DNA of 64,000 nucleotides from Aedes albopictus (Eukaryota; Arthropoda; Insecta; Diptera; Culicidae): contig NC_085137.1 in the NCBI RefSeq assembly GCF_035046485.1, positions 374,604,706 to 374,668,705 of the forward strand. The letters run 5' to 3'. Of the stretch, positions 45,139 through 56,574 are shown in pieces; position 1 is the first letter of the stretch; each line of letters starts with the position of its first letter. The notes under the pieces were generated by a model, which saw only the letters and a list, made by a program, of their open reading frames with translations, did no database searches and was not told the origin of the DNA. Made by a program: the position numbers and the translations under genes.

Positions 45139-45424
45139 CAGTAAGTAAAAAGAAAATCGTGTTAAATACTGTTCCTTTGAATTCCACTAAGAATTTGCAT
45201 CCTTTGACAGATACGTATTTCGACCTCAACTGTAAGATCGTCTTCAGTGTCTTGTACTTGGCTGGACTCAAGTACAAGACACTGAAGACGACCTTACAGT
45301 TGAGGTCGAAATACGTATCTGTCAAAGGATGCAAATTCTTAGTGGAATTCAAAGGAACAGTATTTAACACGATTTTCTTTTTACTTACAGATATTCCCCT
45401 AACAAGCCCAGGTTAATCATCAAC
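45139..45424 (-). mobile_element. hairpin (head-to-head) copy of the 42.2-kb retroposon
   Basis: Arms 45141-45260 and 45269-45388 are reverse complements over 120 bases with about one or two mismatches, with an 8-base loop. Each arm is the body and tail of the retroposon at 42158-42315; the head piece (GATGATTAACCTGGGCTTGT on minus) occurs once, at 45389-45424. GATAAAGA flanks both sides (45131-45138 and 45425-45432). The opposed open frames of about 118 codons (plus and minus) are mirror images caused by the palindrome. Confidence 0.88.
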
Positions 45425-45448
45425 GATAAAGAGAGGTTAGAGTAGCGA

Positions 45449-45572
45449 TTAACCTTCCGTAACTCGCGCGGTTGGCCACCACCGTCAGCACCACGCTAAT
45501 GCTGAGTACAAAAAGTGAGATTTTTTTTAACGTGTAGTACAAAATACAACAGCGCGATCTCTCGATGGTTAA
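45449..45572. mobile_element. 124-bp TTAA MITE, copy 1
   Basis: Runs from TTAACCTTCCGTAACTCGCG to GATCTCTCGATGGTTAA. TTAA at both ends suggests piggyBac-type target choice. It contains CACCGTCAGCACCACGC and matches 60163-60283 in the opposite orientation. Confidence 0.75.
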
Positions 45573-46136
45573 GAATGTGGGAAAGTGTTGCACTTAACGT
45601 GACGTGACGTGAGTTTTTTTACGACAGTGCGAATATTCCCTACCCACGAAGAACTGGTCAAGAAACATGCCGACCCTGAGGTGTTGTATCAGGGAGTCTC
45701 AATAAGGCTGCTTTTTGAAGGGAAAGAATGGGTTTCCTTCAAAAGAATAAAGAACTCACTATTTGCTTAGATTACTCGTTTTCGACGTATTGTCCTTTCG
45801 TCCGTCGTTTTGGCATTCGATGTTTTGTCTTTCGGCGCTTTGTTCCTAAACCCTTTGGGCAGTGTAGTTACGTATGTTTATCACATTTTATATGCGTCAT
45901 TTTTTCTTATTTTTCATCAATTTTGTCGCTTTTCAGATGAAATTGTGATTACACTAAAAAAAAACAATTAAATTATTCATTTGGCATACAAAACAAGAGT
46001 TTTCCACGATAATACTGTCAAACATATGAGACCGTGAAATTTAAGAAATTTTGCCGCGAAGTTCCATTGTCCCTAGTGATGACTTTCAAAAACTCAAAGT
46101 TTGAAGTATCGGATGTTGATATCATTGAGTTCAAAA
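45573..46136. other. AT-rich stretch, no gene
   Basis: Apart from the simple-repeat block at 45775-45850, nothing recognisable. An ACGTGACGTGACGTGA run lies near 45598. Confidence 0.5.
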
Positions 46137-46762
46137 ACACTAGTTTATAGCATTTTTCAACTCGGTAAGCTGATGATCGTTTTTGGTGTAAAATCATGCC
46201 CTGAATTCGAAAACGCAAAAGAAAAAAATTACAGTAGAGCGGAAATTTTTCCACTTTCCATACAAGGTTGATGATTTGAAATCGATTTTTGTTCTATTTT
46301 TAAGAAAGGTCGCTCACTTCAAACATCTCATTCTTCATAACCAATGCTCCGATTGAGCTGAATTTTTTACTGTAATTCGCCCACATATGATATGTCAAAT
46401 AAACGTTTAAAAAGAATTTTCAAATTGTTTTTTTTTCTTGTTGAAAAAAAAAATACATTTCTCTATATATTTTTGGAAAATCTGCTAAAATTTAAGGAGA
46501 TTGTCCCCAAAACTTGCCAAAATCTTGATTTCAATCAATCTGACGCAAAACCTAAAATTGGTATAACAAAAAGCAAGATATTTGAATTTTATTAAATTCC
46601 ATATTTTAAAAAGTTGTAAAACTCGATATTGAGCTGAAATTCAAAAACTGTTCTACTTTAATTTTTTTAAGCACGGTTCCGAAATCAACGCTTAATTATG
46701 CTTCAAAAATTTTGGTCATAGGCAGAAGTTCACGACTTTCGTTTTATTTTGTAAACTAGTGT
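46137..46762. mobile_element. MITE family A, copy 4
   Basis: Starts ACACTAGTTTATAGC, ends TTTTGTAAACTAGTGT; reverse orientation relative to copies 1 and 3. It has no nested insertion, and at 626 bp it gives the uninterrupted length of the family. It shows the intact CACATATGATATGTC site used by the insertion in copy 2. Confidence 0.88.
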
Positions 46763-47492
46763 AATTGACCTTGAATCTGGATGTCCGTTAGAAGGAGAAC
46801 GTGCCTCAGGAGCCGATCTACTGATGATGAAAGGTAAACGTACCTTTCGATTTGGGCTGTTTGTTTAGGTTGGAAATATTATTTGTTTCCAAATTGAAAA
46901 AAAAACACTGTTTAGAAATTACCCATTGCAATAACTCCGACCAGTTCTATAGAACCGGGAAAATCCTTGAATATTTCACATATTCCTCTCAAGTTTTCTA
47001 TATAAATACAATATTTTATAAGATCACGACACATTTCCGGGGCATCACGTTCTCTTTCGATTTCAATTTTTCGATTTTACCGCTTCTTCACCGCCTCTTC
47101 CTTTGTGAGAATTTTTGTATGAAAATCCACATATTTTTGTGTGTCACGAACTCCTACGGAAACTACACCTCGGAAGCAACAATATGAAAAACTATAATGC
47201 TGGTACTTATTGGTAAAAAGATTCACATTTGAATGGAATATTTGTTTCTTTTTTTATTGATTTTGAAAAATAGGGGACTAATTTTTTTTTATCTTTATTA
47301 TCGAGATTTTCAGCCCGAGGCTGGTTCGTCTCCAAGGGGACTAAATGTACAAATTGGAACTGGCAATCTATGCTGGGTCAAATTGCTTTTTGACTAAATG
47401 TCGATTAATTATCTTTCGACCAAATATTTTAAATCCCTGTCAAACAACTATTTTCTAACAATTTTCCTATATTATAATACACTACACACCCT
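46763..47492. other. AT-rich stretch, no supported gene
   Basis: A 111-codon plus-strand frame at 46852-47187 has no domain that I recognise and is rich in Phe, Tyr and Lys as expected by chance in AT-rich DNA. GAGATTTTCAGCCCGAGGCTGG at about 47310 is one of several dispersed CAGCC-AGGCTG pieces (also near 30838 and 52512), probably 3' ends of a short retroposon. Confidence 0.4.
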
Positions 47493-47600
47493 CTTCAGCC
47501 AGAGGCTGTACATAATCAATATAAATTAAACTGGACAATGGACATACGATACCCAGTGGCCATTTGAAGAATTTGCCTTTCGACGAAAAGTATTCTCAGA
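47493..47600 (-). mobile_element. relic of SINE family B
   Basis: CTTCAGCCAGAGGCTGTACA, CCCAGTGGCCATTTGAAGAA and TTTCGACGAAAAG match the body of the SINE at 38645-38880, but the tRNA head is missing and the sequence is much diverged. Confidence 0.65.
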
Positions 47601-49656
47601 ATGGAATGGAAATCGTAAATAATAAATAAATTTTGGAAAAACTACTCGACCAATTGGGTAAAATCATAAATCTCATCGGATTTGTCAAGAAATTTTTAGA
47701 CGATCCGATGTTACCTCTTTTTTGTAAGTATCTATACTAACAAGATTTTTAGTCCAAGACTAGTTCATCTGGGTACCCTAAATTTTCAAAATTTCGTACA
47801 AATATTGTTGTCTCCCTCAGAATAGTAAAATCGGGCCAAAACTTTTCGGGGATGTCACATTAAAGAAATTCCAAATGTGTCTGCCTAAGTGATTTACGAA
47901 ATTTTGGAATCCTTCTAAAAATAGCACAATATAACCCTCTTTATCTTTTCATTCATATATTTTTTTTCTACTCAATTTGTAAATTTTTCAAAACTTATTA
48001 TGCCTATGAAATCAGGCATCACGTATGTCTAACATACCATTTTGGTTGGTTTTCCGAAAAACAACATTCGTGTTGATTATTTTTCTTTATATGCAAGATT
48101 AGGGGAGGGGGAGGGGTATAAGAAGAAATAAAAAAAATAATACGTCTAAAACTATTGATAAGAAATCAAAAACACTATTATAAATACAAAATTTTCCAAC
48201 AAATCAAAAATGTTATTTAAAAGTATTGTTTCTATTGAAAATGGACGTCTGAGTCAACAAGTTTTTTTTCCCCATTCAATGTTTTGGGATTTTTGGAGGT
48301 GCACCGTAAAGTCTTGGTAAGTACACAAGTTTTCATTAGTTATGATCATGGCAAAAGTTGAAATATAAAAAAATAGTTAATTAATTGTCCAACAACGTGA
48401 ATGAATGACAGCATTATTATACAGCTTCCACTCGATAACTGGGCCATGGAGAACTGAACTGAGTACCCATCGCTTGAGAATATTGTTATATTGTGTTTTG
48501 TTTATCGATTTACAAAAATAACCGCCTAGTTTCGTCTAGGTTTGACAGACAATCGCTTTTTGTAGCAAAGCCAGGATATTAGCCATAAAAAAACCTAAAA
48601 AAAATCTGGCTAATATTTCAGAGTTTCTAAGAGGGAATCTTTCGATTATTTTTCAAGGAATGGAAAAGAAGTTTTTTTTTATGATTTTCGTGCAATTTTT
48701 TTCACATAACTTACATGATCCATGGAATCTCAGATGAATATGTCCATATTAGGTGCTGAAAGCCGACAATCTTAAATAGATTTTTTTTAAGAACTATCTC
48801 GAAAATCTTGGAATTATAATTGCCATATCAGTTCGCCAGAAATCCACTGAAAAAAACAGACACTTATTTCGCCAAAAAACCAGGTTCTGACTTTACAAAA
48901 AATCACGTTCAAAACATTTTAAGAAAAGCACGTCAGTGGCAAAATAACATCGGAATGCTGGATATATGAACATCAGATCGGAAATATATTAACCTTTTTA
49001 ACAAACTTCAAGTTTTATTTTTTTAAACCATAGAATAAATGCACCACGCAGCAATTTATTTCCGAAAAGCGCATCTAAAGACAAAATGTTTGAAACCCCC
49101 TGATCTACATGCATACACAGTGGCATATACTCACTCATACCGTTTTCTGTGGTCAAGTTATTGCAATTACCGCTTCCCTCCATTCTCTCCACCATTCCCA
49201 TCTTAAGTAGGAAATCAACATCACTCACACGCGGTAAATAGGGTAAATCGCCAATTACACTCTTTAAAAACTCGCCAATTGTTGCACACCCCATGCTTTT
49301 CTTATGAGGTGTGCAACAATTGGCGAGTTTTTAAGGTGTGCGATAATTTGGCCTGTTAATAGTCCCAAACAGTATCTTTATGGTTCAATGTGTGAGTGTA
49401 GCTGTTCAAGGCGAGAATGGAGTAGCATCCACGGACGGTCAATAAAGCTCAAGCTTTTAAGCTAAACTTCCATTATTAAAAAGTGAATTTGGCAACATTA
49501 TTTGTATCTTTTATCAATTTGTATTTCTAAAAACAGGAATCCCGGAGAAGTTTTAGTTAAATCTCTGAAATTTTTTCTAAAAATTTCTTCAGATATTTAT
49601 CAAGACATTTATTTATTTCTTCACCTCCAGGTATTGTTGCAATTTTCATTTTTATG
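47601..49656. other. AT-rich stretch with one hairpin
   Basis: No gene supported. 47650-47720 resembles 58710-58770 (CTCATCGGATTTGT then AAGAAATTTT), so part of this is dispersed repeat. A minus-strand frame at 48998-49294 (98 codons) is unrecognised and runs into the hairpin at 49264-49334. Confidence 0.4.
49264..49334. repeat. 27-bp-arm hairpin
   Basis: Arms 49264-49290 and 49308-49334 are perfect reverse complements (core CTCGCCAATTGTTGCACACC), with a 17-base loop. Partial echoes of the arm (CGCCAATTACAC to the left, GGTGTGCGATAATTTGGC to the right) lie just outside, so the unit may have been larger. Confidence 0.88.
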
Positions 49657-49747
49657 TTAACCCTCCTTTGGCATTAGGGTCAATTTTGACCCAAACCGTA
49701 CACCACGTCAGCGAGCGGCTGCCACCGTGATGCAAAAGGAAGGTTAA
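49657..49747. mobile_element. 91-bp TTAA mini-MITE
   Basis: From TTAACCCTCCTTTGGCATTA to GATGCAAAAGGAAGGTTAA. TTAA at both ends; a palindromic GGTCAATTTTGACCC inside. Two older copies lie at the equivalent position of the CAGGTATGTTCCG elements (30077 and 53007). Confidence 0.78.
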
Positions 49748-49799
49748 ATGTACTTTTTTGCCTTGCAAACTTTTCTCGAAATTTAGAGCACATTTATGG

Positions 49800-50883
49800 T
49801 GTTCTCTGGGGGTACCAGGTTTCCGGAAAATCCAGAAAAGTGGCCAGTGTATCCGAAATCTATAGAAACATGGTCAAATACTCTTGTTTTGCAAAATCAT
49901 GAAGCTTGATATGTCGCAAGCTAGGTTTCAGAACCGGTCAAAAAGTGGCCACTTCACTGGGGGCTCAGGTTTCTGAAACATTCGGAGAAGTGGCCAGTAT
50001 ATCCGAAATTTCTGGAAACATGGTCCAATACTCTTGTTTTGCAAAATCATGAAGTTTAATATGTCGCAAGCTGGGGGCACCAGGATCCGGAATATCTGAA
50101 GAAGTGGCCAGTGTATCCGAAATCTCTAGAAACATGGTCCAATACTCTTGTTTTGTAAAATCATGCAGTTTGATATGTCGCAAGCGAGGTTTCAGAACCG
50201 GTCAGTAAATGGCCACTTCCCTGGGGGCACCTGGATCCGGGACATCCGGAGAAATGACCAGTGTATCCGAAATCTCTAGAATCATGACCCAATACTCTTG
50301 TTTTGCAAAATCATGAAGTTTGATATGTCGCAAGCTAGGCTTCAGAACCGAGCAGAAAGTGGCCACTTCCCTGGGGGCACCACGTTTCCGGCACATCCGG
50401 AGAAGTTGCCAGTGTATCCGAAATTTCTGGAAACATGGTCCAATACTCTTGTTTTGCAAAATCATAAAGTTTGATATGTCGCAAGCTAGGTTTTAGAACC
50501 GGTCAGTAAATGGCCACTTCCCTGGGGGCACCTGGGTCCGGAACATCCGGAGAAGTGGCCAGTGTATCTGAAATTTCTAGAAACATGGTCCAATACTCCT
50601 GTTTTGCAAAATCATGATGTTTGATATGCCGCAAGCTAGTTTTCGAAGGCAAATAATAGGTTGCACCTCAATCTGATAAGGAGGTTACCCCAGTACCCCC
50701 GGCCATAAATCCGGAATAACGAAAAAATCTGGAACCAGGATCCCGGATACAAAAACTAGAAGGATTTTGTGATCAACTGTCAAAATTTCATTATATCTTT
50801 CGTTGAGAAACGGCTGAGAATCAGATTTTTGAAGTTTTGAAATTGGGTGCAAAATGAGGCTCAGGCACATATGTAGGTGTTAA
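49800..50883 (-). mobile_element. half copy of the 150-bp satellite element
   Basis: Units recur with ATGGTCCAATACT near 49869, 50019, 50133, 50283, 50434 and 50584 (150, 114, 150, 151 and 150 apart). The right terminus (TACCCCAGTACCCCCGGCC through GGCTCAGGCACATATG to GGTGTTAA) matches 8028-8208. The left half and left terminus are absent. Minus-strand open frames at 49965-50183 and 50202-50465 are unit-length repeats (HIKLHDFAKQEYWTM), not genes. Confidence 0.88.
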
Positions 50884-51291
50884 GCGTATGGCCCTTATTT
50901 TTTTGAAAATGTAGCAAAAAAATTAATGCTCCTTAGCTTAACTTTTTTTACGAACCAACATAAAATTCTTGAAAGAGATTGCGGGCCGCAAGTCATTCAA
51001 CAATTGATTATCAACATTTACAGGATTCAACAAAAAAAAAAACAATTGTTTCAATTTTTATGTAGCCGATTTAGGAATGGTAGATTTGCAAAGATATACA
51101 GAAGAATATCCAATTAAATTCCTGAAATTGTTTTGAGAATGCTGAGAAAAGTCAGAAGTAAAGAAAAGTGACAGCTTCAGCATTGAGTGAGATTTTTATA
51201 GAACTTTCTAAAAAAAAAAGTAACATTCCAAAAGTATAATTGTAGGAACATTTTTTTTTCTAGAATGTCGACAGAAATATTCTCTTGAAAG
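50884..51291. other. AT-rich stretch, no gene
   Basis: About 400 bp with A runs and no recognisable structure. Ends at the TA target of the next element. Confidence 0.5.
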
Positions 51292-53006
51292 TACAGGTAT
51301 GTTCCGTTTTTGTCACTATCCGTTATTATCACTATCCATTTTTGTCACTATCCGATTTCGTCAACATTTCATTCCGTTTTTGTCAACACTAAAGTTTTTG
51401 TCAAATTTGTCCCCTCGAACACGAGTTATTTATAGTTTAACATTAATCTTGAGGCAATCTATGAGTGAATTTGAAGCAACCACCAATGATGACATAGAAT
51501 ACGTATACGCTACAATAGCTTTGAACGCAGTTCAAATTCAACTGTAGATAATGTTATTTCATGCTTTCTCTCACGTATAATTTTACTTCTTATTTGAACA
51601 TGAGAAAAATTAAACCAATAGTCCGATAGAAAAATTACTCTAGCTCTACGTACCAACTGGAACTTGGCCTGCCTCTTCAAGTGTTCTTCGAAAACTTGAA
51701 CAGTTCGGGGTTTTGCCCGTCATTTCCTAAATTTTTACACAACAATCATGCCTACAAAACTTTTTTTAAGTGCAATAAATTCCATGCGGTTTTTTACACG
51801 ATTTGCTTGAAATTACGCGATGTGCTGAATTCTTCTCTTCTGGTCGCTATTTCTTTTCGACGGGGCTCAAATTTCAACCAGAGATCTCTCTTGTCATCCT
51901 TGATACCCTGTCCATTTTTTTCCGTCCGAAACTACTATATTCACTAGGTAAACTGGAGATTCCTATAGATTTTTATCTAGGATTTCATCTTTCGATTGCT
52001 CTAAAAATGAAATCTCGGTTTCCTTCAGTAATTTCTACTGGCGATTGTACCTTGTATCCCTCCATATTATTTAATGGATTTCTTCTGAGATATATCGTTC
52101 AGAAGTCTCTTTAGGTGAATTTGGAGTTAAGTCTTCCAGAAATATGTTTCTCTAGGAAAGATGAGTCTAGGAACTTGACAAACGATCTGGGGATTTTTCC
52201 AGCAACTACTGAAGGGTTCCCAGAAGAATCTGAGGATTCCCAAAAAATCCTAAAGAAATCCTATCAATTCTGAACTTATACAGGATTCCTAGAAGGAGTT
52301 TCTCAAGGCTTCACACCAGGAAATTCTGGAGGATTCTCAGGAATAATTCCCCGGAGATTTCTACACAGAACATCAGGAAGACTCCCTGAAGAAATTCCTG
52401 GAGGGTTTGAGGAAAGAATTCCTGGAAGATTACTAGACTAAACTACTGGGATATTCCCAGGAAACGCAGTAAGAAGTCGGGGAGAATTATTATTATATTA
52501 CCTTTTTTAACGAGATTGTCAGCCCCAGGCTGGTTCATCTACTAATCATGGGAAAATAACCAAGATGAAAGATAGAATCCTCTTGGAAGTATTTATTATA
52601 AAAGTTCCAGCAGGTGTAGGTGTTTTTACTGCGCATAAATGCCAAAACAAAGTCCTGTAGGAATCCTTATAAGAAATTTTTGGATGGAGGACATTCCAGG
52701 GAAAAATATCATAAGAAACTCTTTAAAATCCAAGAAAGAACTTCTGATGAGATTCTAGAAAAAATGTTGAAGGAATCCCAGAAATAAATTTTAGAGGAAC
52801 CCCAGAATAAATCCCTGAAGAAATATCAGAAAAATGTTCTGGGGGGATTTCAAAAAGTTATCTTGGAAGAATTCCCGCAGGAAATTCTGAAGGAACGGAG
52901 ATTCTCCTATATTTCAAAAATAAAATCTTGGTGAATCTCCAAAGCAACTCAAGTTGGATTAATTTGAACAGGATGTCTAGGTTAAATCCCAAAATGATTT
53001 TCTTAG

Positions 53007-53091
53007 CCCACCTTGTGCATTAGGGTCATTCTAGACCCAAACTGTACACTACGTCAGCGGGTTGTTCCCATCATAATGCATAAGGAAGGTT
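53007..53091. mobile_element. mini-MITE (TTAACCTTCC family) in copy 2
   Basis: GGGTCATTCTAGACCC and TAATGCATAAGGAAGGTTAA match the family at 49657. It sits at the same place as the copy at 30077 in the sister element, so it was present before the two copies separated. Confidence 0.75.
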
Positions 53092-53668
53092 AATAAATTC
53101 CATTTCCTGGTGGAATATTTAAAGGGATCCCTAAAGAAACTCCAGGAGAAATTAAAAAAAAATACATTTAGGTTGATCCGAGAAGGAATTTCTGAAGAAA
53201 TCATAAGGGGCAAAACTTCTTTTCTCTAAAAATTCTTACCGAATTTCAAAAGATTAACAAGCGGCATGGTACAAGGTATCCTAGAAGAATTCTGGAGGAT
53301 CTTCTTGGAAAATCCAATATTCTAGAAAAGTTACAAGTGCTTGTTCAGAAAGATTTCTGGAGATTTCCTAAAAGTATCCTAAACGAAACTTTTATAGGAA
53401 TCTGTGCAGATGATACTCGTTGAGGAATGCCTTCCGGAAGGAAATAAACATATCCCTTTTTGTTAGGATATCGAAAATATGTTCCTGAAGATTAATAATT
53501 CCTGGAAGTCTGTCATGTTTTAAAACGTCGATCCGGGTACTGGAACTGTGATATATGTCATTCTTGCGTTCAACGAAAATAAATTTCCAAGAATGTGGTC
53601 ACAAATGTGGTGAAAACCTCTTGTCGGCGTAACAGTCAGAAAACTTTTGAATTTGAACTGGTTGCAGA

Positions 53669-55645
53669 CAGAGCCGTAGCGTGGGGTTGGCCAGGTTGGC
53701 CCCCGCCAAGGGCGCCAGCCTCTAAGGGGCGCCGAAAAGGTAAAAGGCTAGAAGGAATATTATGATGCTATTGTTTTCTTGTATGTTACCAAGACTTCAA
53801 AATATCTAAGATTGATCGAGTGTTTTTTACATTACGTTATTCTCAAAAATTCGTTCGCTAGATTATTTATCATGATGTTACCTGGGAATTTAGCTTGTTT
53901 TTTTTTTACTTTGGAAGTTATTTTAGTTGTTTTTTTAACGAGCAAGCAAAATCAATAAGTTTTCAAAATTCTAGTGAAAGTTTTTCTCTGAAAATTACTG
54001 GAAACTTATTTATTGACATATTTTAGAGTGTTTTTAACAAGTATTTTAAATGAAAAATATTCAGACGACGCTGTTCATTTCCTTCAAATAAATAAAATAT
54101 TTCGGGAATTTCTTCATAAATTTCACCAGGTATTTCTTCGGATTTTTTGCTGGGCTTCTTTAAGCAAATCTTTCAAAAACTATTTCAGAATTTTCTCAAG
54201 AAATTTCTTTAAAAACATTTCAAAAAATTTCTCCAGAAATTCTCTTAAAATCTTATATTAAAAATTATTAAAAAAAAAAAAGCAAATAAAGAATTCTTCT
54301 GGAGATTCTTACTAAAAATTCTCGAAGAATCCCTTTAGAAATGCCTTCAGGGAGGTTTTCAGGAAGTTATCTAGGGATTTGTTCAGGAATAAGTCAAAGG
54401 ATTCCTCTCGACATTTATACATGGATATTTAATAATTTCCTTCAATGGATTCCTGCAAAAAATGTGTATAAGGATTACTAAATAACCCTTCAATAGATTT
54501 CTTTAGTAATTCCTCCATGGATTCCTATGAAAAATTCTGTAGATATTCCATTAGAAATCACTTCAGGGATTCCTTCAGAAGTCCCTCTGAGAATGAATTA
54601 TTTCAGAAATTCTTCTAGGAGTTTCTTAAAATAAAATCTTATATGAAACTGTATAATGCTTACTAGGGATTGATCCATAAATTTCTGCTAGAATTTCACT
54701 AGAAAACTTTTCATGAATGTCTTCATAAATTCCTCCATAAAATTATAAATTTGGAATAATTCAGAAATTTTTACAGGTTTTCCGTTAGAAAATCTGCAAT
54801 TGACTTCATCCAAAATTTCTCCAAAGCTTTCTTCTGAATGCCATTCATAGATTTCTTCAGAAATTCCTCCAAAAATTCCTTAAGAAACTTTTTCAGAGAT
54901 TCCTTCAAATATTCTGCCAAGTTTTTTTAACTCTTCTAATGGTCCTCTACAAACTATTACGGACATTAGCATATCAGGCATTTCATTACGAATTGCTCCA
55001 TGAATTCCTGCAAAAAAATACTCCTTAAATTCCATTTAGAATGCTTACTTAAATTTCTTGAAAATTTTAATCATTTATTCATGCGGATAAATGCAGGAAT
55101 TCCTCCGCAATCTCTTTCATAATTTCATTCAATGAATCCAGCAAAAATTCTTCCAGAGATTTCAACAAAACTCATCCTTCAGGAATTTCTCCTGGTATTA
55201 CTTCATATCCATTTTTGTCTAATGATTTCTGAAAATTTTCTAAGAAATATTTTGATTGAACTTCAGAAGAAACTTGTGGTGAAGTTATTAGGAAATTCTG
55301 GTAAAACCAGTTGAAGCTATAGCCAAAAAATAGTAAAAACGTTTGAGGATTTCTGAATGCTCCTGAAATTCAATTCAGTATTTTTAAAAATAAAATAAAA
55401 AAACTAAGATTTTCTTTAGAAATGTATGCATCATACATTTTAAGAATTTGAAATGTCATTTTTAACTATTGTGCTGGTCTAAGTATGATTCTTGAAATGC
55501 AAAATCTGTTCGTACTCTTTGAAAACTTCGAAAACGTACACATAACTTTGAATAAACAAATTTAGCAAAATAATAATGTCTAATTGTCGTGGGGCGCCAA
55601 TCTGGATGCTTGCCAAGGGCGCCGTGGGACCACGCTACGGCTCTG
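53669..55645. mobile_element. 1,977-bp hAT-type noncoding element
   Basis: Terminal inverted repeats CAGAGCCGTAGCGTGG (perfect, 16 bp), followed by GGGCGCC-type motifs near both ends. Perfect 8-bp duplication GTTGCAGA at 53661-53668 and 55646-55653. The interior (54100-55250) is degenerate TTCCTCCAGAAATTC satellite, with the opposite strand sense to the satellite of the element it entered. No transposase recognised. Confidence 0.95.
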
Positions 55646-55860
55646 GTTGCAGATGTGCTAAAATTAATGTCTTTAACAATTAAATTTCATAGTAAACAGC
55701 ATATTTTTACTTTTGGAATGTGTTCTAAAGTAAAACTTTCAATTCATAATAAAATGTTGCAAAATATTTTGTCAAAGAAAATTATTCCGTTTTTATCACT
55801 ATTCCGTTTTTGTCAACTGAAAATCGTGCACCATGTTGATAAAAACGGAACATACCTGTA

Positions 55861-56570
55861 CTTGAAAATATTCTTCCAAGTACCCAAAATCCATAGTAGA
55901 GGCTCTGTAAAATTAGACCTTAATTAGGGATTTTGGAGAAAATACTCAGGAAAACCAAGTTAAGAAATGTGAGCAGCCAAGAAAAAAAGAAGTATACACA
56001 AACTTCATATTTTTAGAATTGTCTTAATTTCAAGACTATTCAATTAAATAGACTTTCAAATTTGAATATTTTTGTAACAAAATTTAAGACATTATAAAGT
56101 GTAGATGATTTAGAACACTCTGTAATAGGGTGACTAAGGATATTCACGGCAGGTTTGTTCTCTTCGCCATGTTTTTTTTTGTGGGCCAAATTGACTGAAA
56201 TTTGGGCATATAACTCAGCTTGGTTGGGAAGGATTTGAGGCCAACTCTGAGATCAAATACAGCTTTCAAAAAACCCCTTCGTCATGTGGAAAACTTTTAG
56301 AAATTAGTTTCAAAATTTTGGATTTGAAAGAAAATCCATAGATATCTTTATAAAGAGATGAGCAAAACTCTGTATTTTCTTGAATTTCGTTTGTAATGAA
56401 ACTTTTTAGAGGTAATTAATTAAGGGTTTAACAAGCTGATTCAGAAAAAAATGTGTATAGTTTATTCAAACTTCTGTTCAAAAAATCTCCATGAAATATA
56501 TATTAGTTCAGTAAGTAAGTAAAGCTTCCGATTGTCATTTATGGAACCTATCAGCCAGCGAAGCCATATT
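55861..56570. other. AT-rich stretch, no gene
   Basis: No recognisable gene or boundary. It may include the eroded body of the hAT whose right end lies at 56662. Confidence 0.45.
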
Positions 56571-56574
56571 ATTA

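Larger units (their letters stand above)
45050..45855. repeat. inverted blocks of GACAAAACGTCGAAAGG repeats around other insertions
   Basis: 45056-45112 carries units such as GGACAAAACGTCGAAAGG. 45775-45850 carries the same type inverted (CTTTCGTCC, CTTTCGGCG). Between them lie a hairpin retroposon (45139-45424) and a TTAA MITE (45449-45572). The outer blocks may be the ends of one element or two opposed patches of a dispersed simple repeat. Confidence 0.55.
51294..55858 (-). mobile_element. CAGGTATGTTCCG element, copy 2 (both ends present)
   Basis: Starts CAGGTATGTTCCG and ends CGGAACATACCTG, flanked by TA (51292-51293 and 55859-55860). The ends carry several copies of CCGTTTTTGTCACTAT-like units (51303-51385 and 55785-55850). 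It is homologous in reverse to 29337-31480. Without the 1,977-bp hAT inside (plus one 8-bp TSD) its own length is about 2.58 kb. The interior 52130-53420 is degenerate 12-mer satellite. No transposase. Confidence 0.85.

Noticed and set aside
45017..45416. Two opposed frames of about 118 codons with nearly the same peptide
   Set aside because: They arise because the DNA is a palindrome; the peptide is the translated retroposon body, not a gene.
46852..47187. 111-codon plus-strand open frame
   Set aside because: Phe/Tyr/Lys-rich composition as expected by chance in AT-rich DNA; no recognisable domain.
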